In this document: in pieces, positions 41,875-49,793 of the stretch | Numbering within the stretch: position 1 is the first letter of the stretch | How the letters are laid out: each line of letters begins with the position of its first letter | Assembly (NCBI GenBank): GCA_902489075.1 | Contig: CABTYO010000012.1 | Coordinates: 1 to 64,000 of the forward strand | From: an uncultured Faecalicatena sp. | Lineage (GTDB): Bacteria; Bacillota; Clostridia; Lachnospirales; Lachnospiraceae | Reading direction: 5' to 3' | DNA: 64,000 bases | Translations under genes and position numbers: made by a program | The notes under the pieces: model-generated | Told to the model about the DNA's origin: nothing | The model's database searches: none | Seen by the model: only the letters and a program-made list of their open reading frames with translations

Positions 41875-44145
41875 TTATCCTTTCCTGTTCATTTTAAAAC
41901 CTGCCCCCCAGTCGCCCACGGGATCCTTCTTTAAAAGTTCCCGGAATTCCTCTGCCGGAATCGGGCGCTCAAAAACAAAGCCCTGAATCACATCGCAGGC
42001 ACATTCCCTCAGGAAGTCCACCTGCTCCGGCTCCTCGACCCCCTCAGCAACAATCCTGATATCCAGCTGCTTTGCCAGATGGATGACATTGGAAACTATA
42101 ATACGGGACTTATTAACATCTGTATCTTTCCTGAAAAACAGCATATCCAGCTTCAGCACATCGATCGGCAGGTCTTTCAGTGTATTCAAAGAAGAATACC
42201 CTGCCCCAAAGTCATCCAGCGAGCAGATAAAGCCCCGTTCCTTCAGCTCATGGGCACGCCTGCCAAGAAGAGCATTGTCCTCGACAGCCAGGCTTTCCGT
42301 AAACTCCAGTTCCATCATCTTATCCGGAATCTGGTACTTACGCTTCATACCCGAATAAAAATCCAGAAAATCTTCCTGGAAGATTCCAAGCCTTGAGACA
42401 TTGACCGCAATACGGATCGGTCTGCCGCCCTCGTCCAGATACGCTCTCAACCAGGCGCAGGCACTCTCAAACATATATCTGTCCAGAGAAACAATAAAAC
42501 CATTCTTCTCAAACAGCGGAATAAACTCTCCCGGACTGATCATCCCCTGCCCGGGGATCTTCCATCTTACAAGAACCTCTCCTCCGGCAATGCGGTTATT
42601 CTCAAGTACAGCGGTCTTCGGCTGGATAAACATCTGAAACTCACCCGCATCCAGAGCCCCCTTCATACGTGATTCCAGTTCATTCTCACGCAGCAGCTTC
42701 CTGCGGATCTCTTCTGAATAGAAAGCATACTTGACATTCTTCTCCTGTTTGATCGACTTCTGGGCCATCTTCGCCCTGTTATACATCTCATTTACCGTCA
42801 GAAGACTCTCCTGTGTATCTGCACAGTAAAAACCAATGCTGAATACCAGACGGAAAGAATCCTTCTCAAACAGGACATAATGCTCCAGCTGCTCTGTCAG
42901 CCTCTGATACCAGCAGATCAGCTCCTCATGGCTCTCATAATAATGGATCCCGACAAAATGATCCGCCGTCTCTCTGCAGAACTTATCTCCATCCTCACAA
43001 AGTTCTGACAGTATTGACGCCATATTTTTCAGAAGCTGGTCACCAGCCTCATATCCAAAGGTCTCGTTGAATATCTTAAATTCGTCAATATCCCCATACC
43101 AGAACGCCGCCTTTTTAAATGGCTCCTTTTTCAGTGAGTCAGTCAGATCCATGGAAAATCTCACAAAATTATCCATCTCAAGAAGCGGATCCTGATATGC
43201 CAGCTTCTCCAGGCGTCTCTCACTCCGCCTCTGTATCTGATTCATTGTGTAGATCAGAAACGTAAAAATCACCATCGCAGCGGCAACCAGTGCAACCGTC
43301 CCCATGATGGAATAATAGGCTGCATTCATATCCTGCTCTGTCACGATTCCCAGCACAAACCACTCATTGATCTCCAGAGGCAGATAAACTGCCCACGATC
43401 GTGCGCCATTATCTCTGTATTCCACAAAGCCTTCCTTCCCTGATTCCATGTCCTTAAGGACCTGCTCAAGCTGCCTGTTCTCAGCTCCCAGCAGCTCCCT
43501 CAGGCTTGTGATTTCGGCCGATTTTGCGGATCGGATGATATAATTGCCTTCTTTATCGATCAGGTTCGCGAATCCCCCTCTGCTGTATACCGAAGTGTCC
43601 AGGACATTCCTAAGTCTGTCTGTCCGGTCAGCAGCGGCCAGAACACCAATCGTCTCCCCTTTGATCACCACCGGTACGCCATAATAATTCAGATAATTCT
43701 CACTGTAAGTATCCTTTACAGTCGTAGACAGCGAATTCATCCCCTCCATCGCCTGTTTAAAGAATGGCTCTTCTGAAAAGTCAATCCCCTGATGGATCGT
43801 TCCGTCCAGATCCACCATATCAGCCTTTCCATCCTCACGGATAAAGCCCATGCGGAAAAATGTATTCCGGCTATTGATCTCCCGTATCACCGGAAAAAGG
43901 TGGCTTAAATCAGTCACTTCCATCTCACCAATTGTCAGTGCAACACCATCCAGTGTCTCAAGATTACTGTTAATAAGATTATGAAGTGAACTTTCCATGC
44001 TCCAGGCAGACTCCTGAAAATGGCTGAGATTCTGCGCTCTACTCCGGTTCATCATATAAATGGTCAGCCCCATCCCGACTATAAAAAAACTCAGGCATAT
44101 CACAATGACAGCCCGATAATATCTATTCGCTTTTTTTGTATTCAT
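41875..44145 (-). CDS. CACHE-GGDEF-EAL c-di-GMP phosphodiesterase
   Basis: 756 residues. Two membrane helices enclose a CACHE sensor (residues about 30-290). A GGDEF-like domain follows with RETADHFVG where active cyclases have GGDEF, so it is degenerate. The EAL domain is intact: GGEVLVRW, NVS, LEFTES, DDFGAGYSSL, VLKLD, AEGVE and QGF (residues about 490-750), so it probably degrades c-di-GMP in response to an outside ligand. It lies 3 bp upstream of rsmH, likely the same transcript. Confidence 0.9.
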   Translation of the reverse strand: MNTKKANRYYRAVIVICLSFFIVGMGLTIYMMNRSRAQNLSHFQESAWSMESSLHNLINSNLETLDGVALTIGEMEVTDLSHLFPVIREINSRNTFFRMGFIREDGKADMVDLDGTIHQGIDFSEEPFFKQAMEGMNSLSTTVKDTYSENYLNYYGVPVVIKGETIGVLAAADRTDRLRNVLDTSVYSRGGFANLIDKEGNYIIRSAKSAEITSLRELLGAENRQLEQVLKDMESGKEGFVEYRDNGARSWAVYLPLEINEWFVLGIVTEQDMNAAYYSIMGTVALVAAAMVIFTFLIYTMNQIQRRSERRLEKLAYQDPLLEMDNFVRFSMDLTDSLKKEPFKKAAFWYGDIDEFKIFNETFGYEAGDQLLKNMASILSELCEDGDKFCRETADHFVGIHYYESHEELICWYQRLTEQLEHYVLFEKDSFRLVFSIGFYCADTQESLLTVNEMYNRAKMAQKSIKQEKNVKYAFYSEEIRRKLLRENELESRMKGALDAGEFQMFIQPKTAVLENNRIAGGEVLVRWKIPGQGMISPGEFIPLFEKNGFIVSLDRYMFESACAWLRAYLDEGGRPIRIAVNVSRLGIFQEDFLDFYSGMKRKYQIPDKMMELEFTESLAVEDNALLGRRAHELKERGFICSLDDFGAGYSSLNTLKDLPIDVLKLDMLFFRKDTDVNKSRIIVSNVIHLAKQLDIRIVAEGVEEPEQVDFLRECACDVIQGFVFERPIPAEEFRELLKKDPVGDWGAGFKMNRKG

Positions 44146-44367
44146 CTAATACTCCTATGATTCTCATTCTTCTGGTCTTTTGTGATCAGCTGATATAATG
44201 GGATCTCGCAGGGATGCCAGCCGACGTCAAATCTCGCTTTTATTATATATCAGAATCAAACCTGAGGCAATGCTTAATATACAAAGTAGTTTTTACCCAT
44301 AGTACTTTTTTTCTCTCACTGCACATAAATTGTATATTAGAAACCGCAGTAAAAGGAGTATTTTAAT

Positions 44368-44934
44368 ATGCAGAATGAAAATCAGCGGGAAGTATCTTCC
44401 CAGGGACAGGATGCCGGCGCTGCCGCTAAAAAAGAACAGTTTCAGACATCCAATCCCTATCCGCCTGTACGTGCCAATGAACGCAATCCCCTGTACGGAA
44501 GAATGATGTTAGATAACATGGGCGGACAGCACTCTGAAATGTCCACCGTAAGCACTTATCTATACAATAATCTGCTCATCGATGAGGACGCGCGTCTTTC
44601 CGGCATTTTCATGCAGGTCAGTATCGTAGAAATGCACCATCTCCACGTTTTTGGAGAGATTGCAAGACTCATGGGCGAGCATCCGAGACTCTGGACACAC
44701 CAGGGAAATCAGATGCGTTACTGGACACCCGCATATAATAACTATTCGATCGAGTTGAAACCTATGTTATTGAATTCCATCAACAGAGAGAAAATGACAA
44801 TCCAGAAGTATCAGAATCAGTGTGAAAAAATTCAGGATACATATATCACCGCATGCATAAAACGGATCATTGAAGACGAAGTGCTGCATGTGAAATTATT
44901 CGAATCACTCTATGAAGAATACTGCACTGACTAA
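44368..44934 (+). CDS. Ferritin-like (CotJC / Mn-catalase-type) protein
   Basis: 188 residues. After a polar about 40-residue N-terminus, helices carry E-x-x-H pairs: STVSTYLYNNLLIDEDAR, SIVEMHHLHVFGEIARLMGE and IKRIIEDEVLHVKLFESLY, the four-helix di-metal ligands. This matches the CotJC/manganese-catalase family as well as ferritin-like redox proteins; spore coat or peroxide detoxification is possible. Start ATG at 44368 follows AAAAGGAG. One of few plus-strand genes. Confidence 0.8.
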   Translation: MQNENQREVSSQGQDAGAAAKKEQFQTSNPYPPVRANERNPLYGRMMLDNMGGQHSEMSTVSTYLYNNLLIDEDARLSGIFMQVSIVEMHHLHVFGEIARLMGEHPRLWTHQGNQMRYWTPAYNNYSIELKPMLLNSINREKMTIQKYQNQCEKIQDTYITACIKRIIEDEVLHVKLFESLYEEYCTD

Positions 44935-44952
44935 ACGCTGCAGTTACTAGCA

Positions 44953-45003
44953 GGAACAGGTGTAGAAAAGAACCGCTGCTATGGCAGTTTTCTATACCTG
45001 TTC
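44953..45003. terminator. Bidirectional hairpin terminator
   Basis: AACAGGTGTAGAAAA and TTTTCTATACCTGTT form a near-perfect 15-bp stem around CTGC/GCAG. It ends both the ferritin-like gene and the HEPN gene, whose last codons it overlaps. Confidence 0.6.
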
Positions 45004-45387
45004 ACTCAAATAAGACTCTATTGCTCTTAAGAATTCCTGTGCTTTTATATATTGTTCTTCTGCATCTGCCTTTCGCACCAGAAAAAAATCTGCATAGTCA
45101 CAGTTATTCCTAATCTGAAATGCATTACTAATATATTTAGAATATTCTTTAGGAATTTTCCCAGTCTTAATGTATTCTTTCTGAAAATAGGAAATTACCC
45201 CTGCATGTTTTGAAAAATCCACCTTATCCATTGCTAAAACAGCTCTTATTGCCGAAAACATCGCATAATAGGATCGACCTATGGAATCTTTATATTCACC
45301 TCCATCTAATAATATCTTTGCAGAATGAAGTTTTTCTCTAGCCGTTTGAATACGGTATTCCATAAGTTCTTTCTGATAGTCACTCAT
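44992..45387 (-). CDS. HEPN-domain protein of HEPN/MNT pair
   Basis: 131 residues, all helical; KLHSAKILLDGGEYKDSIGR then SYYAMFSAIRAVLAMDKVDF is the front of a HEPN domain, and the end is QIRNNCDYADFFLVRKADAE. Toxic HEPN RNases need R-x4-6-H; here the arginine is followed by NNCDY with no histidine, as in the DY-type subfamily. Start overlaps the nucleotidyltransferase gene's end by 8 bp. RNase activity is doubtful. Confidence 0.8.
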   Translation of the reverse strand: MSDYQKELMEYRIQTAREKLHSAKILLDGGEYKDSIGRSYYAMFSAIRAVLAMDKVDFSKHAGVISYFQKEYIKTGKIPKEYSKYISNAFQIRNNCDYADFFLVRKADAEEQYIKAQEFLRAIESYLSEQV

Positions 45388-45721
45388 CTAACTTCACCCC
45401 TTCTTTTACAATATTTTTATAGTATGGAAGGATATTTTTAAAATTCTCAAATTCTCTATGTGGGATAACTGTAGGTGATATTATCACATCGTAATCCAAA
45501 CCGATTTCTGAGGAAATATTCCACACCTCTTTAAGCTGTTCCTGTAGTTTACCTCTGTCCCCTTCTGCAATTGCAGCAATATCTATATCAGATTCAGAAG
45601 TAGATTCCCCTCTGGCATATGACCCATAAAGATAGATAGCGCAAAGACTTTCTCCATACACTTGCTGATACAGCTTAATCATTTTCTTCAATATCTCATT
45701 CAATTCTAATTGTGTGCACAT
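45380..45721 (-). CDS. Minimal nucleotidyltransferase (MNT) of HEPN/MNT pair
   Basis: 113 residues. AIYLYGSYARGESTSESDID (GS-x10-D-x-D) is the catalytic motif; IGLDYDVIISPTV supplies the third acidic residue. MNTs modify the partner HEPN protein by adding AMP and so act as antitoxins in HepT/MntA-like systems, or form solo adenylyl/uridylyl transferases. A free-standing operon, apart from the cassette blocks. Confidence 0.88.
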   Translation of the reverse strand: MCTQLELNEILKKMIKLYQQVYGESLCAIYLYGSYARGESTSESDIDIAAIAEGDRGKLQEQLKEVWNISSEIGLDYDVIISPTVIPHREFENFKNILPYYKNIVKEGVKLDE

Positions 45722-45837
45722 TTCACTGCCTCCTTTCAGAACTGAAATTTTTTTCTATATTATAGTTCAAACAAATCTGAGTGTATACATAATCTCTTTG
45801 ATACTAATTATATGAATCTCAAAATTTATCGCTAACA

Positions 45838-46170
45838 CTACAAATTGTGTACCGCATCGGAAATGGTCTCCAGAAATGCCTCTTCTCCAAATGTATTCAT
45901 CTTAATGAACATTCCCTGGCTGCCCCCTGAGGTAATAGCTGTCAGATAGTATTCTCCATTTCCGCCGACAAGAGTGACAGACATGCTGACTCTATTTGCC
46001 CCCAATACACTATATCTCTCATAGACTCTCACTGCACAGCGGAAGTCTCCCCTGCTAAAGTCACTGCCCTCTTCATAGGAGGCAGAAGCACTCTTCTTCA
46101 ATATCGCTTTGTGTACCGTGTCCAAAATCTGATCAAAGTCACCATGGACGATCTTTTCTATTTTAGCCAT
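45838..46170 (-). CDS. DUF6054-family protein
   Basis: 110 residues. The start MAKIEKIVHGDFDQILDTVH and middle VGGNGEYYLTAITSGGSQGM match what I recall of DUF6054, small cytosolic proteins from clostridia of unknown function: helix, long strands, then a C-terminal helix (FLETISDAVHNL). Ribosome site AGGAGAGAACAA. Confidence 0.7.
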   Translation of the reverse strand: MAKIEKIVHGDFDQILDTVHKAILKKSASASYEEGSDFSRGDFRCAVRVYERYSVLGANRVSMSVTLVGGNGEYYLTAITSGGSQGMFIKMNTFGEEAFLETISDAVHNL

Positions 46171-46370
46171 TTGTTCTCTCCTTTTTCGTACACATACAAA
46201 TCACTTCCATTTCTAATCCAAATATCGTATCTATTATCTACATTATACTCATTCTACTGCACAGGCACAATCATTTTTTCCTATTTCATCTTTTGCCATT
46301 TCAGTTTCATTCACCGATTTACCTGCCTTTTGTAAGATTTCTTTCGCTATAACTCCATCAGAAAAGCCAA

Positions 46371-46401
46371 TACACTTTTTTCAGCATATTGGCTCTTTTT
46401 T
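46371..46401 (-). terminator. Terminator after the surface protein gene
   Basis: AGCCAATA and TATTGGCT pair; the minus strand then has TTTTC and the plus strand CTTTTTT. It lies outside the left 29-bp inverted repeat. Confidence 0.6.
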
Positions 46402-46402
46402 A

Positions 46403-46431
46403 TGAAAATATTGATAATCAGCATTTTCCCG
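46403..46431. repeat. 29-bp inverted repeat, left copy
   Basis: All 29 bases (TGAAAATATTG ... TTTTCCCG) are repeated in inverted form at 48175-48203. The match ends sharply on both sides. The segment between is 1.74 kb and holds one gene. Confidence 0.9.
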
Positions 46432-46453
46432 ACCGACTATCTTTTTTTTCTGA

Positions 46454-48142
46454 CTATTTCAGTCTTCTCTTTACTCCCCACACTCCGAAGACTGCTGCCC
46501 CTGAAACAAGTACAAGAGCCATAAACAGGAACATTAATGATGTATCTCCTGTTTTTGGTGTCGAGATGACCTGCTTATCAGAAGTATTTTCTGCTTTCGA
46601 TGACGGGTTGGTCTGCTTATCAGAAGTATTTTCTGTTTTAGATGACGGGCTGGTCTTCTGCATATCCTTTGTCGTTGCGACATAATCAGAACAGTGATTC
46701 TGTTCTACCGTATACACACCGTTTTCATCTACAACGTTTTTATAAATCTGCTCTTTGATCTTTCCTGAGTCTATCAGCGAATAATAGAGTGTCTTTCCGA
46801 TCCACTTACAGTCCTTTCCAAGAGAAATGCTGATTGTTGCTTTTCCCGGCAGTTCTCCTGAATAGTTGAAGTTCAGACGGAAAGCAATTTCGCTTGCAGA
46901 AACTCCTGTAATACCGCTGTCCTTTGCATCTGTAATGAGAGTTGTTCCAAAATCATAGGACTCTTTTCCATTAATCAGCATCATCGATCCTTTTGCAAAT
47001 GTAAAGTCGACACCGTCTGGATTATGGATAACAACATCTGCTACCTGGTTCTGCTCAACGAGCGAAGCCATCTCATCTGCTGGTATAACTGTATTCTCAG
47101 TGGGAAGTTCCACTTCTTTCACAGGTGTTGTTCCGTCATTTCTATCATAAGTAAATGAACCTCCAAAATATGCTGGCTGACTGCCACTTTTTACCTGACA
47201 CCCCGCGGTAAAAGAGTAGTATTCTGCATTACCAAAATTCTTATCTTCATTTGCAATCCTTCTCAGTGCACTTCCTTTAATAATTATAGTTCCATTTAAG
47301 TCCAACTCATAATCTGTTTCATTGTATATCGTATAATCAGTAGCACCTTGATATGGATGAATGTGCATTCTCTCGGCACAACTGCCCCAGCCTTCACCAG
47401 CATGCCAGCGATCCGCTGCTCCGAGTCCATAGCCCGGGTCGAATTTGAATACAAGATCTGAAACGCCGTCCCATTTCAGCCGGCCATTAGAACCTCTCTC
47501 AAAGTTCCTTGCAATGGACCAGTCCTCGTCCACATGAACTTTCACAGAGTTCTCGTCTCTGCATATCTCGTTCCCATTCTCATCCAGGAAAGTTACGCGG
47601 ACTTTAAAGTCTCCTGCTTTTCCAGAAGTTATTTCATATTGGTTAAACATAATATACAAACTTAAACCTTCAGAAAGGATGTTCTCATTTATTTCTACTA
47701 TATGATCTGAATTAGCAGCTGTAACAACCAGGTCTAGACCTGTATCCTGATCCATCATTTCCACTTTTAACTTACTCGCTTTATATTTTCCTGAACCCAC
47801 AGTAATTGGAGCATAAACGAAATCTGCACCCAACGTTGGAGTCGCTGCCCCAATCGTAGGCATTACGTCTTCTTCCGCTAAAGCAGACTCTTCTTTCTGC
47901 GGCTGATCTGCCGCCGGTGTTTCTGCTGTTTTATCCTCCGGTACTTCTACTGCTTTATCCTCCGGTGTCTCTGTTATTTTATCCTCCGATGCCTCTGTCT
48001 TTTCGTCTCCTGGCTGTATTTCTGCCTGAATTTCTACCTGGCTGTCCCCATCTGTTTCTGCCGCATATACTGTCGCAGGAAATACAAGCGAAGCGCATAG
48101 AAGGGCCGCCAGTAATTTGGCTCCAATTTTTTTGTTTTTCAT
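46454..48142 (-). CDS. Sortase-anchored cell-surface protein
   Basis: I choose ATG at 48142 (MKNKKIGAKLLAALLCASLV, ribosome site AAGGAGAAAGAGAG), which gives a signal peptide ending near VYAA; 562 residues. A low-complexity Glu/Pro/Lys/Asp part follows (x-x-P-E-D-K units), then an about 380-residue beta-rich region of no recognised family (WDGVSDLVFKFDPGYGLGAA and so on), then Ser/Thr-Lys-Asp repeats and a sorting signal TPKTGD, a membrane helix and KRRLK. TPKTG is a variant of LPxTG. The gene is enclosed by a perfect 29-bp inverted repeat. Confidence 0.85.
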   Translation of the reverse strand: MKNKKIGAKLLAALLCASLVFPATVYAAETDGDSQVEIQAEIQPGDEKTEASEDKITETPEDKAVEVPEDKTAETPAADQPQKEESALAEEDVMPTIGAATPTLGADFVYAPITVGSGKYKASKLKVEMMDQDTGLDLVVTAANSDHIVEINENILSEGLSLYIMFNQYEITSGKAGDFKVRVTFLDENGNEICRDENSVKVHVDEDWSIARNFERGSNGRLKWDGVSDLVFKFDPGYGLGAADRWHAGEGWGSCAERMHIHPYQGATDYTIYNETDYELDLNGTIIIKGSALRRIANEDKNFGNAEYYSFTAGCQVKSGSQPAYFGGSFTYDRNDGTTPVKEVELPTENTVIPADEMASLVEQNQVADVVIHNPDGVDFTFAKGSMMLINGKESYDFGTTLITDAKDSGITGVSASEIAFRLNFNYSGELPGKATISISLGKDCKWIGKTLYYSLIDSGKIKEQIYKNVVDENGVYTVEQNHCSDYVATTKDMQKTSPSSKTENTSDKQTNPSSKAENTSDKQVISTPKTGDTSLMFLFMALVLVSGAAVFGVWGVKRRLK

Positions 48143-48174
48143 TTTTCTCTCTTTCTCCTTAAATCTTACTTGAC

Positions 48175-48203
48175 CGGGAAAATGCTGATTATCAATATTT
48201 TCA
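48175..48203. repeat. 29-bp inverted repeat, right copy
   Basis: Exact reverse complement of 46403-46431, lying between the likely promoter and the start codon of the surface protein gene. An upstream ATG at 48283 opens a frame through it (ENIDNQHFPG) into the surface protein, probably incidental. Confidence 0.9.
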
Positions 48204-48329
48204 ATTATGTCTTCTGGTTCTACCGGAAAATATATCTCAAACTCATATAATATGCGGCACTGGTTTATCACACTCCTTTTCATATTCTCATTTTATCATT
48301 TTTACACGCATGAAATCATACGTATGTGT

Positions 48330-48375
48330 AGATATCTACTCATATGAATATAACATATAATCCTACTCATTACAA
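48330..48375 (-). promoter_or_regulatory. Likely promoter of surface gene, outside the inverted repeat
   Basis: Minus strand: TTGTAA, 17 bp, TATATT within about 48340-48375. Downstream are palindromes CATACGTATG and AGATATCT, possible operators for the divergent HTH protein. Confidence 0.45.
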
Positions 48376-48419
48376 TATATCATTAAATAAAATATCGTAT
48401 ATTCAGGAGGGTATATACC

Positions 48420-48656
48420 ATGAATGATTTAGAATTTGGAACTGTTAAACTACATTTAGAGGAATTGATGAAAGAACGAAATATTTCCATAAATAAATTA
48501 TCATTTCGTGCTGAAATGCAAAGAACGCAATTGAAAAAATATTGTAAAAATGAAGTTCAAAGATTGGATATTTCTGTCCTGTCGCGACTTTGCTATGCTT
48601 TAGACTGCGATTTGAATGATTTGTTGGAATATATTCCACCACTCAAACAAGATTGA
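48420..48656 (+). CDS. Small Cro/CI-type HTH regulator
   Basis: 78 residues, ATG at 48420 after AGGAGGGTATATACC. HTH of the YozG/Cro type: LHLEELMKERNISINKLSFR-like helices 2-3 and DISVLSRLCYALDCDLNDLL (the family's usual end). No ligand domain. It is divergent from the surface protein gene and could bind the palindromes in between. Confidence 0.87.
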   Translation: MNDLEFGTVKLHLEELMKERNISINKLSFRAEMQRTQLKKYCKNEVQRLDISVLSRLCYALDCDLNDLLEYIPPLKQD

Positions 48657-48669
48657 TTTCATCAAAAAA

Positions 48670-48707
48670 AGAGAGAACCTGACTTTTATTTTAGTCCTGT
48701 TCTCTCT
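48670..48707 (+). terminator. Terminator between HTH gene and rlmH
   Basis: AGAGAGAAC and GTTCTCTCT form a perfect 9-bp stem, extended by AGGAC-like pairs; flanked by A- and T-rich runs. Serves both convergent genes. Confidence 0.7.
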
Positions 48708-48713
48708 TCTCAT

Positions 48714-49193
48714 TTATTTGTGATATGGTTCCCCCTGTATGATCCGGTAGCTCCGATAGATCTGCTCCAGCAGAATCACTCTCATCAGCTGATGTGGGAA
48801 TGTCATCTTGGAAAAACTGAGTGCATAATCCGACCGTGCCATAACCGCCTTACTCAGTCCAATGGAGCCGCCGATCACGAATATGATGTGGCTTACTCCG
48901 CCCACTCCCAGTTTATCTATCTTATCAGCCAGCTCCTCGGAAGTCAGCTGTTTCCCTCTAATCTCCAGTGTAACCACGAATGCATCATCTTTGATATGCT
49001 TAAGCAGGCGCTCGCCCTCTTTATCCCTGATCTGTTCCTCCACGACTTCACTTGCCTGGTCAGGCGTCTTCTCGTCCGACACCTCGATGATCTCCAGCTT
49101 ACAATATTTGCTTAACCTCTTACTGTATTCTGCGATTGCATCTTTTAGATACTTTTCTTTTATTTTACCGACAGTTAAAACTGTAATCTTCAT
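48714..49193 (-). CDS. rlmH: 23S rRNA pseudouridine1915-N3 methyltransferase RlmH
   Basis: 159 residues, the normal length. A SPOUT-fold enzyme: MKITVLTVGKIKEKYLKDAI, the knot FVIGGSIGLSKAVMARSDYA and the end MTFPHQLMRVILLEQIYRSY then QGEPYHK are invariant in RlmH. It methylates pseudouridine 1915 of 23S rRNA. Confidence 0.96.
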   Translation of the reverse strand: MKITVLTVGKIKEKYLKDAIAEYSKRLSKYCKLEIIEVSDEKTPDQASEVVEEQIRDKEGERLLKHIKDDAFVVTLEIRGKQLTSEELADKIDKLGVGGVSHIIFVIGGSIGLSKAVMARSDYALSFSKMTFPHQLMRVILLEQIYRSYRIIQGEPYHK

Positions 49194-49263
49194 TTATCTT
49201 TCCTTTTCCATATTGTCAAAATGGATATTCCATCCACTATATAACTTCCTTGATGAGAGAAAA

Positions 49264-49683
49264 CTACTTTTCAATAGGATTCTCCCGCAGATATTCCTCT
49301 GCCAGCTCAACTGCATCTGTAATGCACTGGTCGCAGCTGCAGATTGGCCTGTCTGATCCGATTCCCTTTAATTCCCGGCAGAGTATGGATTTGTTCTTCT
49401 CCTGAAATTTTGCTGCACACTCTTTTACTTTTTTATAGGTATCTGCCTTGGTAGATTTTCCCTTATCCAGGTCTCCCACACTGTTCTGCAGTCCAATTAA
49501 CATAAAGACTCCTGACAGCGCGCCGCACACCTCCATCATTCCCATTCCAAAGCCGAACCCTTCCGCGATTCGGAACATCTCTTCTTCTGCGATCCCAAAA
49601 TCTTCACAGAAAACGCATGCTACGGCCTGGGCGCAGTTATATCCCTTTTTATGGTATTCTAAAGCAAGTTCTTTCTTTGTCAT
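49264..49683 (-). CDS. C_GCAxxG_C_C family protein
   Basis: 139 residues. YNCAQAVACVF, GFGFGMGMMEVCGALSGVFM (the G-C-A/G-x-x-G stretch) and late Cys pairs ICSCDQCITDAVELAE are the family pattern. These are probable redox or metal proteins in anaerobes with four to five conserved cysteines; the biochemical role is unproven. Ribosome site AGGAGGACATC. Confidence 0.9.
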   Translation of the reverse strand: MTKKELALEYHKKGYNCAQAVACVFCEDFGIAEEEMFRIAEGFGFGMGMMEVCGALSGVFMLIGLQNSVGDLDKGKSTKADTYKKVKECAAKFQEKNKSILCRELKGIGSDRPICSCDQCITDAVELAEEYLRENPIEK

Positions 49684-49722
49684 GATGTCCTCCTGTCAAA
49701 CAACTTTTCCATAACGTAATTT

Positions 49723-49766
49723 CTCCATAACAGCGGCACAAATATTTATGTACCGCTGTTATGGAG
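49723..49766. other. Perfect 14-bp hairpin
   Basis: CTCCATAACAGCGG at 49723-49736 and its exact complement at 49753-49766. It lies between nfnB and the C_GCAxxG gene; there is no T-run, so it may be an mRNA end stabiliser rather than a terminator. Confidence 0.5.
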
Positions 49767-49793
49767 AAGTATGATTCATTTTACTTTATTATT

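Noticed and set aside
46389..46685. 98-codon plus-strand frame opposite the end of the surface protein gene
   Set aside because: No ribosome site and it only mirrors coding sequence; noted only because it crosses the left inverted repeat.
46403..48203. Reading the 29-bp inverted repeats as ends of an insertion sequence
   Set aside because: The enclosed gene is a surface protein, not a transposase, and the flanking bases show no target duplication.
48142..48283. Surface protein starting at the upstream ATG (48283)
   Set aside because: It would place 47 residues before a good signal peptide, while ATG 48142 has its own strong ribosome site.
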